Assembly (NCBI RefSeq): GCF_017312725.1 | Contig: NZ_BOPO01000037.1 | Location: 1-64,000, forward strand | Reading direction: 5' to 3' | From: Actinocatenispora comari | Lineage (GTDB): Bacteria; Actinomycetota; Actinomycetes; Mycobacteriales; Micromonosporaceae | DNA: 64,000 nt | Part shown: positions 20,807 through 27,877 of the stretch, one piece after another | How positions within the stretch are numbered: position 1 is the stretch's first letter | Layout: every line of letters starts with the position of its first letter | Notes under the pieces: generated by a model | Database searches by the model: none | What the model was told of the DNA's origin: nothing | Seen by the model: the letters and a program-made list of their open reading frames with translations, nothing else | Program-made: the position numbers and the translations under genes

Positions 20807-20903
20807 CGAGCCGCCCGGGACCCGCCCCGCGGTCTGCCGACCCGTCCGCGACCCGCCGCTGCGGCCTGACCCCCACGTCCGCGACCCGCCGCTGCGGCCT
20901 GAC
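20781..20903. repeat. 27-bp direct repeats at the 3' end of pyrE
   Basis: Three near-identical copies of GTCCGCGACCCGCCG + (C/T)(C/G)CGGCCTGAC occur at 20781-20807, 20844-20870 and 20877-20903. Degenerate copies lie between and after them (about 20817-20840 and 20910-20935). The first copy contains the pyrE stop codon. Confidence 0.75.
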
Positions 20904-20963
20904 CGCGCGCCCGTGACCCGCCCTGCGGCTGGCCACCCGCCCGCGAGCCGCCGTCGATGCCGC

Positions 20964-21383
20964 TCAGCCGTGCGCGGCCTGGGGTGGCGGATCGAGCTGG
21001 AGCAGTCCGGCGGCGGTGGGGCGGAACCCGCAACCCGCGTAGAAGCCGGTCAGGTGCGGTTCGTAGTCCACGTGCAGCCACTCCGCGCCGGCCGCGCGCG
21101 CCTGCTCGGTCGCCGCCCGTACCAGCCGGGTGCCGAGACCACCGTGCTGCTCGTCCGGATGCACGGTGGTGTCCAGCAGGAACGCGTGGCTGCCGCCGTC
21201 GGTGGCCACGTTGACGAAGCCGACCAGCGTCCCGTCCCGCCGGGCGGTGATCCAGGCCAGGCTGCGGGCGAGGATCGGCGACCAGGTCGTGTCGGCGTCG
21301 CCACCCCAGGCCGCTGCGAACAGCGTGCGCATCTCGTCGTCGGTCACCGTGCCGCGCACGGCCAGGTCCGGATCCGTTGCCAT
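20964..21383 (-). CDS. GNAT family N-acetyltransferase
   Basis: A 139-aa single-domain GNAT protein. The acetyl-CoA site is DTTVHPDEQHGGLGTRLVRAATEQARAAGAEWLHVDYEP, cut here at its key QxxGxGxxL-type core (QHGGLGTRL). The C-terminal beta-bulge is HLTGFYAGCGFRPT. The substrate is unknown. ATG 21383 is the start used; MM at 21395 would add four residues. It converges on pyrE across the repeat region. Confidence 0.82.
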   Translation of the reverse strand: MATDPDLAVRGTVTDDEMRTLFAAAWGGDADTTWSPILARSLAWITARRDGTLVGFVNVATDGGSHAFLLDTTVHPDEQHGGLGTRLVRAATEQARAAGAEWLHVDYEPHLTGFYAGCGFRPTAAGLLQLDPPPQAAHG

Positions 21384-21483
21384 GGCCCGCATCATGCCGA
21401 CGACCGGGGACCGCCCGCATCCCGGTTTCGGACGCGGGGTGCGCCGGGCGCCCGAGGCGCGGCGCGGCCCTACAGTCCCGGGC

Positions 21484-21828
21484 ATGGAGATGATCGATTG
21501 TGCGGCCGGGGTGGCCCGGCAGATCGCGCCGGGCTTCACCGGCGCCGGCGTGGTCGGCGGCGCGGACGTGCACCTGGGCGTGTTGCGGGTCGAGGCCGGC
21601 GCCGAGATCCCGCGGCATCCGGCCGGGCCCGACCAGGCGCTGCTCGTCGTCGGCGGCCGCGGCGAGGTGTCCGGGGGCGATGGCGCCTGGCGGCCGATCG
21701 AGACGGGCCAGGCCGCGATCTGGCGGTCCGGCAAGCAGCACACCACTCGCGCGATCGAGGACCTGACCCTGGTCGTACTCGAACTGCCCGACCTCACGGT
21801 GCACCCCCGCGCCGTCCGCCTGCCCTGA
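21484..21828 (+). CDS. Cupin domain protein
   Basis: A 114-aa single-domain cupin with the first motif region LRVEAGAEIPRHPAGPDQALLVVGGRGEV and the second AAIWRSGKQHTTRAIEDLTLVVLEL. The metal ligands are partly degenerate (H in PRHP, H in KQHT). Small cupins bind metals or ligands or act as simple dioxygenases; no role can be assigned. It starts about 100 bp from the divergent GNAT gene. Confidence 0.75.
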   Translation: MEMIDCAAGVARQIAPGFTGAGVVGGADVHLGVLRVEAGAEIPRHPAGPDQALLVVGGRGEVSGGDGAWRPIETGQAAIWRSGKQHTTRAIEDLTLVVLELPDLTVHPRAVRLP

Positions 21829-21910
21829 CCGGTGCCGGGTGTGGGGCCGCACGCGGTGCTGTGCGGTGCGCCACCCGCCCCCGCCGAGGCGTGGGCTATG
21901 GTTGTCGGCG

Positions 21911-22013
21911 CGAAGGGGAGTAGCCCCCAATGTCGCGGTCGACAGACTGGCCGCCGGTGTCGCACCGGCAGCCCGGCCGCGCGGCCCGATCCGTCGGGCG
22001 GGCGAGACCTTCG
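21911..22013 (+). promoter_or_regulatory. yybP-ykoY manganese riboswitch
   Basis: The two conserved halves of this aptamer are visible: CGAAGGGGAGTAG at 21911-21923 and GAGACCTTCG at 22004-22013. The ends CGAAGG and CCTTCG pair perfectly as P1. GC-rich hairpins lie between. The 103-nt span fits the class. It ends 63 nt before a GDT1-family gene, a known target of Mn2+-sensing yybP-ykoY RNAs. In many cases Mn2+ binding turns the downstream exporter on. Confidence 0.88.
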
Positions 22014-22076
22014 ATCTGGCAGCTGTGCCGGATCGTGGTCTCGCATGCCTCGGTCCGGTGTGACCGAGAGGACGAC

Positions 22077-22664
22077 ATGACCGCAGTCTGGAGCGCGTTG
22101 GCGCTCAGCTTCGCGGTGATCTTCGTCGCCGAGCTGGGCGACAAGTCGCAGTTGATGGCGTTGACGTTCGCCACCAGGTACCGGGCGTTGCCGGTACTGA
22201 TCGGCATCTCGGCGGCCACCGCCGTGGTGCACGCGGTGTCGGTGGGCATCGGGTACGGGCTGGGTGCGGCCCTGCCGACGGACTGGATCTCGCTCGTCGC
22301 CGGGGTGGCGTTCCTCGCGTTCGGCGCCTGGACGTTGCGCGGCGACAAGCTCACCGATTCCGAACGGGAGAAGGCACAGAAGTCGACCCGCTCGGCCGTG
22401 GTGGCCGCCTCGGTGGCGTTCTTCCTGGCCGAGCTGGGCGACAAGACGATGCTCGCGACGATCACGTTGGCCACCAACCACGGCTGGCTCGGTACCTGGA
22501 TCGGGTCGACGCTGGGCATGGTCGCCGCGGACGCGCTGGCGATCGCGGTCGGGCGGCTGCTCGGCAAGGCGCTACCGGAACGTTTCATCCGGTACGGCGC
22601 CGCGGTGCTGTTCGCGGTGTTCGGCGTGTGGTTGCTGGTCGAGGCGATCCGGTCCCTGGTCTGA
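22077..22664 (+). CDS. TMEM165/GDT1 family Mn2+ exporter
   Basis: A 195-aa membrane protein with six hydrophobic segments in two homologous halves, each with the family motif E-x-G-D-K-(S/T): AELGDKSQLMALTFATRY near residue 19 and AELGDKTMLATITLATN near residue 120. Bacterial members (MntX/MneA-like) export Mn2+ or Ca2+. A charged cytoplasmic loop (RGDKLTDSEREKAQK) separates the halves. The gene follows a yybP-ykoY riboswitch, which strongly supports Mn2+ detoxification. ATG 22077 has GAGAGGA upstream. Its last 93 bp overlap the opposite-strand gene. Confidence 0.92.
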   Translation: MTAVWSALALSFAVIFVAELGDKSQLMALTFATRYRALPVLIGISAATAVVHAVSVGIGYGLGAALPTDWISLVAGVAFLAFGAWTLRGDKLTDSEREKAQKSTRSAVVAASVAFFLAELGDKTMLATITLATNHGWLGTWIGSTLGMVAADALAIAVGRLLGKALPERFIRYGAAVLFAVFGVWLLVEAIRSLV

Positions 22665-23654
22665 CGACCCGGGACGGCGACCCGACGCGCCGGGCCGGGT
22701 CGCGGTCGGGGAGCTGGGCGCGCCCCGGCCGCAGCGCCGGCACCGCGGCCGGGTCCGCTGCCGGTACCAGACGGTGCCGGCGGCGAGCCCGAGCCCCCAC
22801 AGCACGTACGCCGGGATCGCGACCCAGAAGAACCCGAGCGGAAGGTCATAACCGGCGGTCCAGCCCGAGGGGTCGACGACCAGCTGCGCCAGGCTGATCC
22901 CGAAGTAGACGAGCAGGCCGGCCGCCAGCACGCTGGCCGGGCCGAGCACCAGCCAGCGCGGTACCCGGTGGCCCCGCAGGCCGGGCAGCCAGCGCGGCCA
23001 CACCCGGCCCCAGCGGTGCACGGTCGCGAGCGGCAGCAGGGTGCCGGCGAGCAGGAAACCGGCCTCGAAGGCGACCTCGGCCGGTCCCGCCCGCATCGGT
23101 CCGGCGCCGATGCCGACCGCCAGCTGGGCGGCGAGCCGGGCCAGGCAGCCCGCGACCGCCAGGTACCCGCCGAGCCAGGCCCAGGCGGGCACCCGGCCGG
23201 CGGGCCGGCTCCGGTCGGTACGGCCGCAGCGCGGGCAGGCGCCGCGCAGCAGGCGGGTCCGGCGGACCGCGGCGACGGTGAGCAGCACCGCGCCGAGCAG
23301 GTACCCGGCGCGGCTGAGGATCGAGACCGGGTCGTACGGCAGGCCGAGGCCGGGCAGCACGGTGGCGACCAGGTCGAGCAGGACCAGCGGGCAGGAGACC
23401 ACGATCGTCGCGGCGAGCACCGCGCAGCCGACCGGTGGCGCCCAGCGGCGCGGCGCGGCCCGCATCGCCACCGCGGCCAGCAGCGCCAGTGCGCACACCA
23501 GTACCGGCTGCCAGGGGGAGACCAGGAGCAGGTCCCAGCCGAGCGGGCCGAAGGCGGGCCGGTGCCCGGTCGCCCACCAGACCCGCAGCCCGCCGTACCC
23601 GAGTGCCCAGGCGCCGGTGGCGACGGCCCACCGCGGCTCGAATCGGTTCCTCAT
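22572..23654 (-). CDS. Hypothetical membrane protein with Cys4-like motifs
   Basis: A 360-aa protein with about eight hydrophobic segments, the first starting near residue 8 (AVATGAWALGYGGLRVWWATG). It has two short CxxC-x-R motifs: ACPRCGR at ~140 between helices, and RCRRCGR at ~308 after the last helix. A polar ~50-residue tail follows. I do not recognise the family. The tail is encoded antisense to the end of the GDT1 gene, so the true 3' boundary may be less conserved. ATG 23654 is the only good start. Confidence 0.65.
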   Translation of the reverse strand: MRNRFEPRWAVATGAWALGYGGLRVWWATGHRPAFGPLGWDLLLVSPWQPVLVCALALLAAVAMRAAPRRWAPPVGCAVLAATIVVSCPLVLLDLVATVLPGLGLPYDPVSILSRAGYLLGAVLLTVAAVRRTRLLRGACPRCGRTDRSRPAGRVPAWAWLGGYLAVAGCLARLAAQLAVGIGAGPMRAGPAEVAFEAGFLLAGTLLPLATVHRWGRVWPRWLPGLRGHRVPRWLVLGPASVLAAGLLVYFGISLAQLVVDPSGWTAGYDLPLGFFWVAIPAYVLWGLGLAAGTVWYRQRTRPRCRRCGRGAPSSPTATRPGASGRRPGSSDQGPDRLDQQPHAEHREQHRGAVPDETFR

Positions 23655-23709
23655 GCGCTCAGGGTCGGCTCACCCGGCCGCGATCGCCTCGCTCGGCGGA
23701 GGGGACGAA

Positions 23710-23727
23710 CTCCCTCCAGCGAGGGAG
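23710..23727. promoter_or_regulatory. Perfect short hairpin in divergent region
   Basis: CTCCCTC and GAGGGAG form a 7-bp perfect stem around CAGC, 12 bp before a -35 box and 56 bp from the start of the opposite gene. It may be an operator or attenuating structure; no T-run follows. Confidence 0.35.
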
Positions 23728-23738
23728 CGCACCCGCTC

Positions 23739-23785
23739 TTGACAAGGAAGTAAGTACTCACTCACTATAGCGGTTAGTGCTTACT
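23739..23785 (+). promoter_or_regulatory. Sigma-70 promoter flanked by TetR-like operator
   Basis: A consensus -35 TTGACA (23739-23744) and a -10-like CACTAT (23763-23768) are 18 bp apart. Arms AGTAAGTACT (23749-23758) and AGTGCTTACT (23776-23785), 9 of 10 bp complementary, bracket the -10. A repressor bound here would block the NTF2-fold gene at 23808. No regulator gene is adjacent. Confidence 0.65.
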
Positions 23786-23807
23786 CACCTTGTGAACGGA
23801 GGACACC

Positions 23808-24191
23808 ATGAGCGTCGAACCGACGACAGCGGTGCGCAGGCTGTACGACGAGGTCTTCAACGCCGGCGAGCTCGCCGTGGCGGACGAGCTGGTCTCGCCG
23901 ACGTTCGTCGGCCACGGTGGGCCCGGCGGTGACCGGACCGGCCCGGACTTCCTCAAGCAGAGCGCGGCGGTGCTGCGGGGCGCGATCAGCGACCTGCACT
24001 TCGACCTGCACGACGTGTTCGCCGGTGGCGACCGGGTGGTGGCGCGGTGGACCAGCACCGGCCGGCACACCGGCGAGGGATTGGGGCAGCCGCCCTCCGG
24101 CGAGCCGATCCGCAGCGACGGCATCGTGATCTTCCGGGTCGACGACACCGGCCTCGCCGAACAGTGGTCGGCCGTCCAGTTCGGACGGTGA
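23808..24191 (+). CDS. SnoaL-like / ester cyclase family protein
   Basis: A 127-aa NTF2-fold protein close to the SnoaL ester cyclases: AVRRLYDEVFNAGELAVADELVSPTFVGHGGPGG, SDLHFDLHDVFAGGDRVVARWTSTGRHTGEG and GIVIFRVDDTGLAEQWSAVQ. In polyketide pathways these close rings; isolated copies are often stress or drug-linked and of unknown substrate. GGAGG precedes ATG 23808 by 4 nt. A near-consensus promoter with flanking operator arms indicates tight negative control. Confidence 0.8.
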   Translation: MSVEPTTAVRRLYDEVFNAGELAVADELVSPTFVGHGGPGGDRTGPDFLKQSAAVLRGAISDLHFDLHDVFAGGDRVVARWTSTGRHTGEGLGQPPSGEPIRSDGIVIFRVDDTGLAEQWSAVQFGR

Positions 24192-24197
24192 GCCGAA

Positions 24198-24265
24198 GCC
24201 CCAGCGAGGAAGCCCCAGCGAGGAAGCCCTAGCGAGGAAGCCCTAGCGAGGAAGCCCTAGCGAGG
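24198..24265. repeat. 14-bp tandem repeat, 4.9 copies
   Basis: The unit GCC(C)(C/T)AGCGAGGAA starts at 24198, 24212, 24226, 24240 and 24254 (last copy 12 bp). The first two copies have CCCAG and the rest CCTAG. The array starts 7 bp after the preceding stop, and its last copy provides the TAG stop of the opposite-strand small gene. Confidence 0.85.
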
Positions 24266-24400
24266 CGGCCCCGGCGGGCCGTTCCGTTTGGCGCCGGAGT
24301 TCTTGCGGGTCACCAGGACCACGATCAGCACCACGGCGGCGGCGACCACGACGAGACAGCACAACCCGGCGAGCACGTCGACCGGCCTGACGGCAACCAT
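24257..24400 (-). CDS. 47-aa single-pass membrane protein
   Basis: This short gene reads MVAVRPVDVLAGL, then a hydrophobic segment of ~18 residues (CCLVVVAAAVVLIVVLV), then a basic, Pro-rich tail (TRKNSGAKRNGPPGPPR). The pattern is that of small actinobacterial membrane proteins with an outside N-terminus and positive inside tail. ATG 24400 is preceded by GGTGCGTCCC, a weak ribosome site. The stop lies within a tandem repeat. No function is known; it is included on hydropathy, topology and coding character. Confidence 0.55.
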   Translation of the reverse strand: MVAVRPVDVLAGLCCLVVVAAAVVLIVVLVTRKNSGAKRNGPPGPPR

Positions 24401-24472
24401 GGGACGCACCGTAACCGGTGTCGGCAACCGGTCGGTGGCTCACCGTCGTACCCGGCGGTTAGCCTGCACGCC

Positions 24473-25171
24473 ATGTGTGGCCGCTACGACTCGCACCGCT
24501 CCACCGACGACCTGTCCGCCTACTTCGACGCCGACGACGACACCGGCGGTGGCGTCCCGGGTCGCTACAACACGGCGCCCACCCAGTCGGTCCGCATCGT
24601 GGTGTACGACCCGGAGCGCGAGCGGCGCGCGATCCAGGCGGCGCGCTGGGGGCTGGTGCCGTTCTGGGCCAAGGATCCGTCGATCGGCTCGCGCATGATC
24701 AACGCGCGGGCGGAGACCGTGGCGGACAAACCCGCGTACCGGTCGGCGGTGCGGTCCATGCGGGCGCTGGTGCCGATGGACGGCTGGTTCGAGTGGCGGG
24801 TCGACGAGACCGGCAAGCAGCCCTGCTACCTGGTGCCGCGCGACGCCGGGCTGCTCACCGCGGCCGGCCTGTTCTCCTGGTGGGACGGGCCGGACGGCCG
24901 GCTGTTGAGCTGCACGATCATCACCACCGCGGCGGTCGGCGAGCTGCGCACCGTGCACCAGCGGATGCCGCTGTTGCTGGCCGGCGACGACCGTGCGGCC
25001 TGGCTCGCGCCCGGTGCCGACGCGGCCGAGCTGCTGTCCGTGCCGCCGTCCGACGAGCTGGTGGCGAGTCTCGCGATCCGGCCGGTCGGCGCCGCGGTCG
25101 GCTCGGTGCGCAACGACGGTCCGCACCTGCTCGACCCGGTCCCGGAGTCGGCGCCCGCCACCCTGTTCTGA
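24473..25171 (+). CDS. SOS response-associated peptidase (SRAP/HMCES family)
   Basis: A 232-aa SRAP protein that forms a thiazolidine crosslink with abasic sites in single-stranded DNA, protecting them. The catalytic Cys2 follows the initiator (MCGRY). Other active-site parts are RYNTAPTQ, the Glu in DGWFEWR and the His in VHQRMPLLL. Length and order are standard (YedK-like). It is monocistronic, 73 bp ahead of an FAD monooxygenase gene. Confidence 0.93.
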   Translation: MCGRYDSHRSTDDLSAYFDADDDTGGGVPGRYNTAPTQSVRIVVYDPERERRAIQAARWGLVPFWAKDPSIGSRMINARAETVADKPAYRSAVRSMRALVPMDGWFEWRVDETGKQPCYLVPRDAGLLTAAGLFSWWDGPDGRLLSCTIITTAAVGELRTVHQRMPLLLAGDDRAAWLAPGADAAELLSVPPSDELVASLAIRPVGAAVGSVRNDGPHLLDPVPESAPATLF

Positions 25172-25243
25172 GTGCCCTGTGACCCAGGAGTCAGGTTCGC
25201 CGGGCCGATCCCCGTTCGGGCGCACCGCGGCCATCATGGGCGA

Positions 25244-26401
25244 ATGAGCTCACGGGGGACGGCACTGGTCGTCGGCGGGGGGATGGGCGGCCTGGCCGCG
25301 GCGCTCGGGCTGCGTCGGGTCGGCTGGCAGGTCACCGTGCTGGAGCGGGCGGCCGAGTTCGCCGAGGTGGGCGCCGGTCTGTCGCTGTGGCCGAACGCGC
25401 TGCGCGCGCTGGACGAGCTGGGCGTCGGCCCGCAGGTCCGCGCGGCGGGCGTCTCGGCGGTCTCCCGCGGCGGGCTGCGCCTGCCGTCCGGCCGCTGGCT
25501 GCGACACGCCCGCGCCGACGACGTGCACGTGCTGATGGTGCACCGGGCCGCGCTGCACGCGGCGATGCGCGCCCCGCTGCCGGCCGACGCGTTGATACCG
25601 GGTGCCACCGTGACGTCGGTCGATCCGGCCGCCGGCACCGTGGAGTACCGGCAGGGTGGCGAGACGCGGCGGCGCGGCGCCGACCTGATCGTCGGCGCGG
25701 ACGGGCTGCATTCGGTGCTGCGGCAGGCGATGTGGCCGGGGCACGAGCCGCGGTTCGACGGCCGCAGGGTCTGGCGAGCGGTGGTCGGTGCGGGCGCGCC
25801 GCGCATCGAGGCGAGCCTCACGCTCGGCGCGGACCGCCAGTTCGGCATCCTGCCGCTGCCCGGCGACGCGGTGTACTGGTTCCTCACCGCGCCGGCCGCC
25901 CGCCCCGACGAGCGGTTCGTCGACGAACTGGCCGCGGTGGCCGACCGGGTCGCCGGCTGGCACCCACCGATCGGCGAGCTGCTGGCGGCGACGACGCCGG
26001 GCAGCGTGCTGCACCACGACCTGTACGCGCTGGATCCGGTGCCCGGCTTCGCCCGCGGCCGGGCGGTGCTGCTCGGCGACGCGGCGCACGCGCAGACCCC
26101 GGACCTGGGGCAGGGCGCCTGCCAGGCGATCGAGGACGGGGTGGTGCTCGCGGCCGCGGTGGCCGCGCACGGCGACCTCGCCACCGCGATCGGCTCGTAC
26201 GACCGGCAGCGGCGCCCGCGCACCCAGCTCGTCGCGCGGGCCGCGGCGCAGCAGGCGGAGCTGAACGCGAGGCACTACCGGGCGGTGACCCGGCTCGCCC
26301 GGATCATCCCGCCGCCGCTGTGGCGTCGCCAGGCGGCCCGCTTCACCGACTGGATCCCGCCGACCCTGCCCCGGGACCGTACGTCCACTGTGGACAGTTG
26401 A
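25244..26401 (+). CDS. FAD-dependent monooxygenase
   Basis: A 385-aa class A flavoprotein hydroxylase. It has the N-terminal FAD dinucleotide motif VVGGGMGGLAAALGLRRVGWQVTVLER, cut here to GGGMGG, then the DG motif VGADGLHSVLR at ~165 and the GD motif LLGDAAHAQTPDLGQGACQA at ~285. Such enzymes hydroxylate aromatic or polyketide substrates with NAD(P)H and O2. The substrate is unknown and there is no biosynthetic cluster nearby. ATG 25244 is the start nearest the Rossmann strand. A MazG-like gene follows after 12 bp. Confidence 0.9.
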   Translation: MSSRGTALVVGGGMGGLAAALGLRRVGWQVTVLERAAEFAEVGAGLSLWPNALRALDELGVGPQVRAAGVSAVSRGGLRLPSGRWLRHARADDVHVLMVHRAALHAAMRAPLPADALIPGATVTSVDPAAGTVEYRQGGETRRRGADLIVGADGLHSVLRQAMWPGHEPRFDGRRVWRAVVGAGAPRIEASLTLGADRQFGILPLPGDAVYWFLTAPAARPDERFVDELAAVADRVAGWHPPIGELLAATTPGSVLHHDLYALDPVPGFARGRAVLLGDAAHAQTPDLGQGACQAIEDGVVLAAAVAAHGDLATAIGSYDRQRRPRTQLVARAAAQQAELNARHYRAVTRLARIIPPPLWRRQAARFTDWIPPTLPRDRTSTVDS

Positions 26402-26413
26402 TACGGTCCCCGG

Positions 26414-26743
26414 ATGGAGATCGAGCAGCTGCGCGAGATGGCGGTCCGGGTGCACGACCTGTACGACGAGCTCAACGCCCGCCGCGGCCGCCTCTGGACC
26501 CGCGAGGAGTTCATGCTGGGCATGGTTGGTGACGTCGGGGACCTGGCGAAGCTGGTGATGGCCGCCGAGGGGGCGCGGGAGATGCCGGGCGGGCGGGCCG
26601 CGCTGGAGCACGAGCTGGCCGACTGCCTGTGGTCGGTGCTGATCCTGGCGCACCGGTACGAGGTGGATCTGCCGGCGGCGTTCACCCGCACCATGCACGA
26701 GCTCACCGACTCCATCACCGCCCAGCTCGCCGAACGGGACTGA
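26414..26743 (+). CDS. MazG-like nucleotide pyrophosphohydrolase
   Basis: A 109-aa all-helical protein of the MazG/dUTPase superfamily. Metal-binding acidic pairs appear as EEFMLGMVGDVGDLAKL and EHELADCLWSVLILAHRYEVDLPAAF (pattern E-x2-E/D...E-x3-D). Family members cleave non-canonical or stress NTPs to NMP and PPi. It is probably co-transcribed with the FAD monooxygenase upstream and the APH-fold gene 16 bp downstream. Confidence 0.8.
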   Translation: MEIEQLREMAVRVHDLYDELNARRGRLWTREEFMLGMVGDVGDLAKLVMAAEGAREMPGGRAALEHELADCLWSVLILAHRYEVDLPAAFTRTMHELTDSITAQLAERD

Positions 26744-26759
26744 GCCGGATACTGGGGCG

Positions 26760-27713
26760 GTGGAACAGGGGAGCAGGGCCGAGGCGGAGGCGTTTCTCGC
26801 CGACCAGCCGGGGGCGGCGGACACGCTGGAACCGCTGACCGGGGGCGCCTGGTCGGCGGCGTGGGCGTACCGGTCCGGCGGCGAGGAGCTGGTGGTCCGG
26901 TTCGGCCGGGAGCTCTCCTGGTACCAGGCGGACCGCGCGGCGGGCCGGTTCGCCGGCCCGGACCTGCCGGTACCGGCGGTGCGCCAGGTCGGTACCACCG
27001 GGGCGGGGCGGGCGTTCGCGGTGTCGGAGCGCCGGTACGGGCGGTTCCTGGAGGACACCCCGGTCGAGCGGGCCGCCGCGCTCGGGCCGACGCTGACCCG
27101 GCTGCTGGTCGCGTTGTACCGGGCGCCGGCCGATCCGGGCGCGCCGGTGGGCTGGCACCAACCGGAGGCGTCCCCGACCGGCTGGCGCGACCACCTGCGT
27201 GCCGGTCTGGTCGACGATCCGGCGCATCTCGTGCACGGCTGGAGCACCGCGCTCGCCGCCGATCCCGAGCTGGCCGCGCTGTCGACCGCGGTGGCCGACC
27301 GGGTGCTCGCGCTGACCGGGGCGTGCCCGGAGCGGCGCGACCTGGTACACGGGGATCTGTTGCACGGCAACGTGTTGCTGGCGCCGGACGCGAGCCGGGT
27401 GACGGCGGTGCTGTCCTGGAAGTGCTCGGTACGCGGCGACTTCCTCTACGACGCCGCGTGGTGCAGTTTCTGGGCGCCGTTCCATCCCGGTATCGCCGCG
27501 GTGGATCCGTTGCCCGGCCTGCTCTCCGACCCGGCCGTGACCGCCGATCGCGACGCGCTGGTCGACGCCGCGCAACGGCACCACTGCTACGAGTTGCACA
27601 TTGGGTTCACCCACCTCGGCTGGCACGTGTGGACCGGCGACCGGGCCAACCTGGCTGCGACCGCGCGACGCCTCGCGGAGGTGCTCGACCGCGGCCCGCT
27701 CCGGTTGCCGTAG
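26760..27713 (+). CDS. APH-fold protein with altered metal-binding motif
   Basis: A 317-aa aminoglycoside-phosphotransferase-fold protein. The catalytic loop HGDLLHGNVLL (~197-207) is intact. The following motif that should be (I/L)DW reads VLSWKCSVRGD at ~216-226, so the magnesium-binding Asp is replaced by Ser. Activity is therefore doubtful, or the metal is held differently. Otherwise the pattern (FLYDAAWCSFW) matches the family. It starts with GTG 26760 and follows the MazG-like gene closely. Confidence 0.78.
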   Translation: MEQGSRAEAEAFLADQPGAADTLEPLTGGAWSAAWAYRSGGEELVVRFGRELSWYQADRAAGRFAGPDLPVPAVRQVGTTGAGRAFAVSERRYGRFLEDTPVERAAALGPTLTRLLVALYRAPADPGAPVGWHQPEASPTGWRDHLRAGLVDDPAHLVHGWSTALAADPELAALSTAVADRVLALTGACPERRDLVHGDLLHGNVLLAPDASRVTAVLSWKCSVRGDFLYDAAWCSFWAPFHPGIAAVDPLPGLLSDPAVTADRDALVDAAQRHHCYELHIGFTHLGWHVWTGDRANLAATARRLAEVLDRGPLRLP

Positions 27714-27877
27714 CGCGCCGACCGGTCGCGCTGCGTGCCGTTACCGGCGAGGTCGGTGAGGACCGGTGGCGGCCGGCAGCCATGGCTGGTAATCGCCAAC
27801 CCTCGCGCGGTCCGGCGCCGACCCGGCTCGACTAAGAAAAGGAGGACACCCCCTCTGACCACTGGGAGTCCAGGAAA

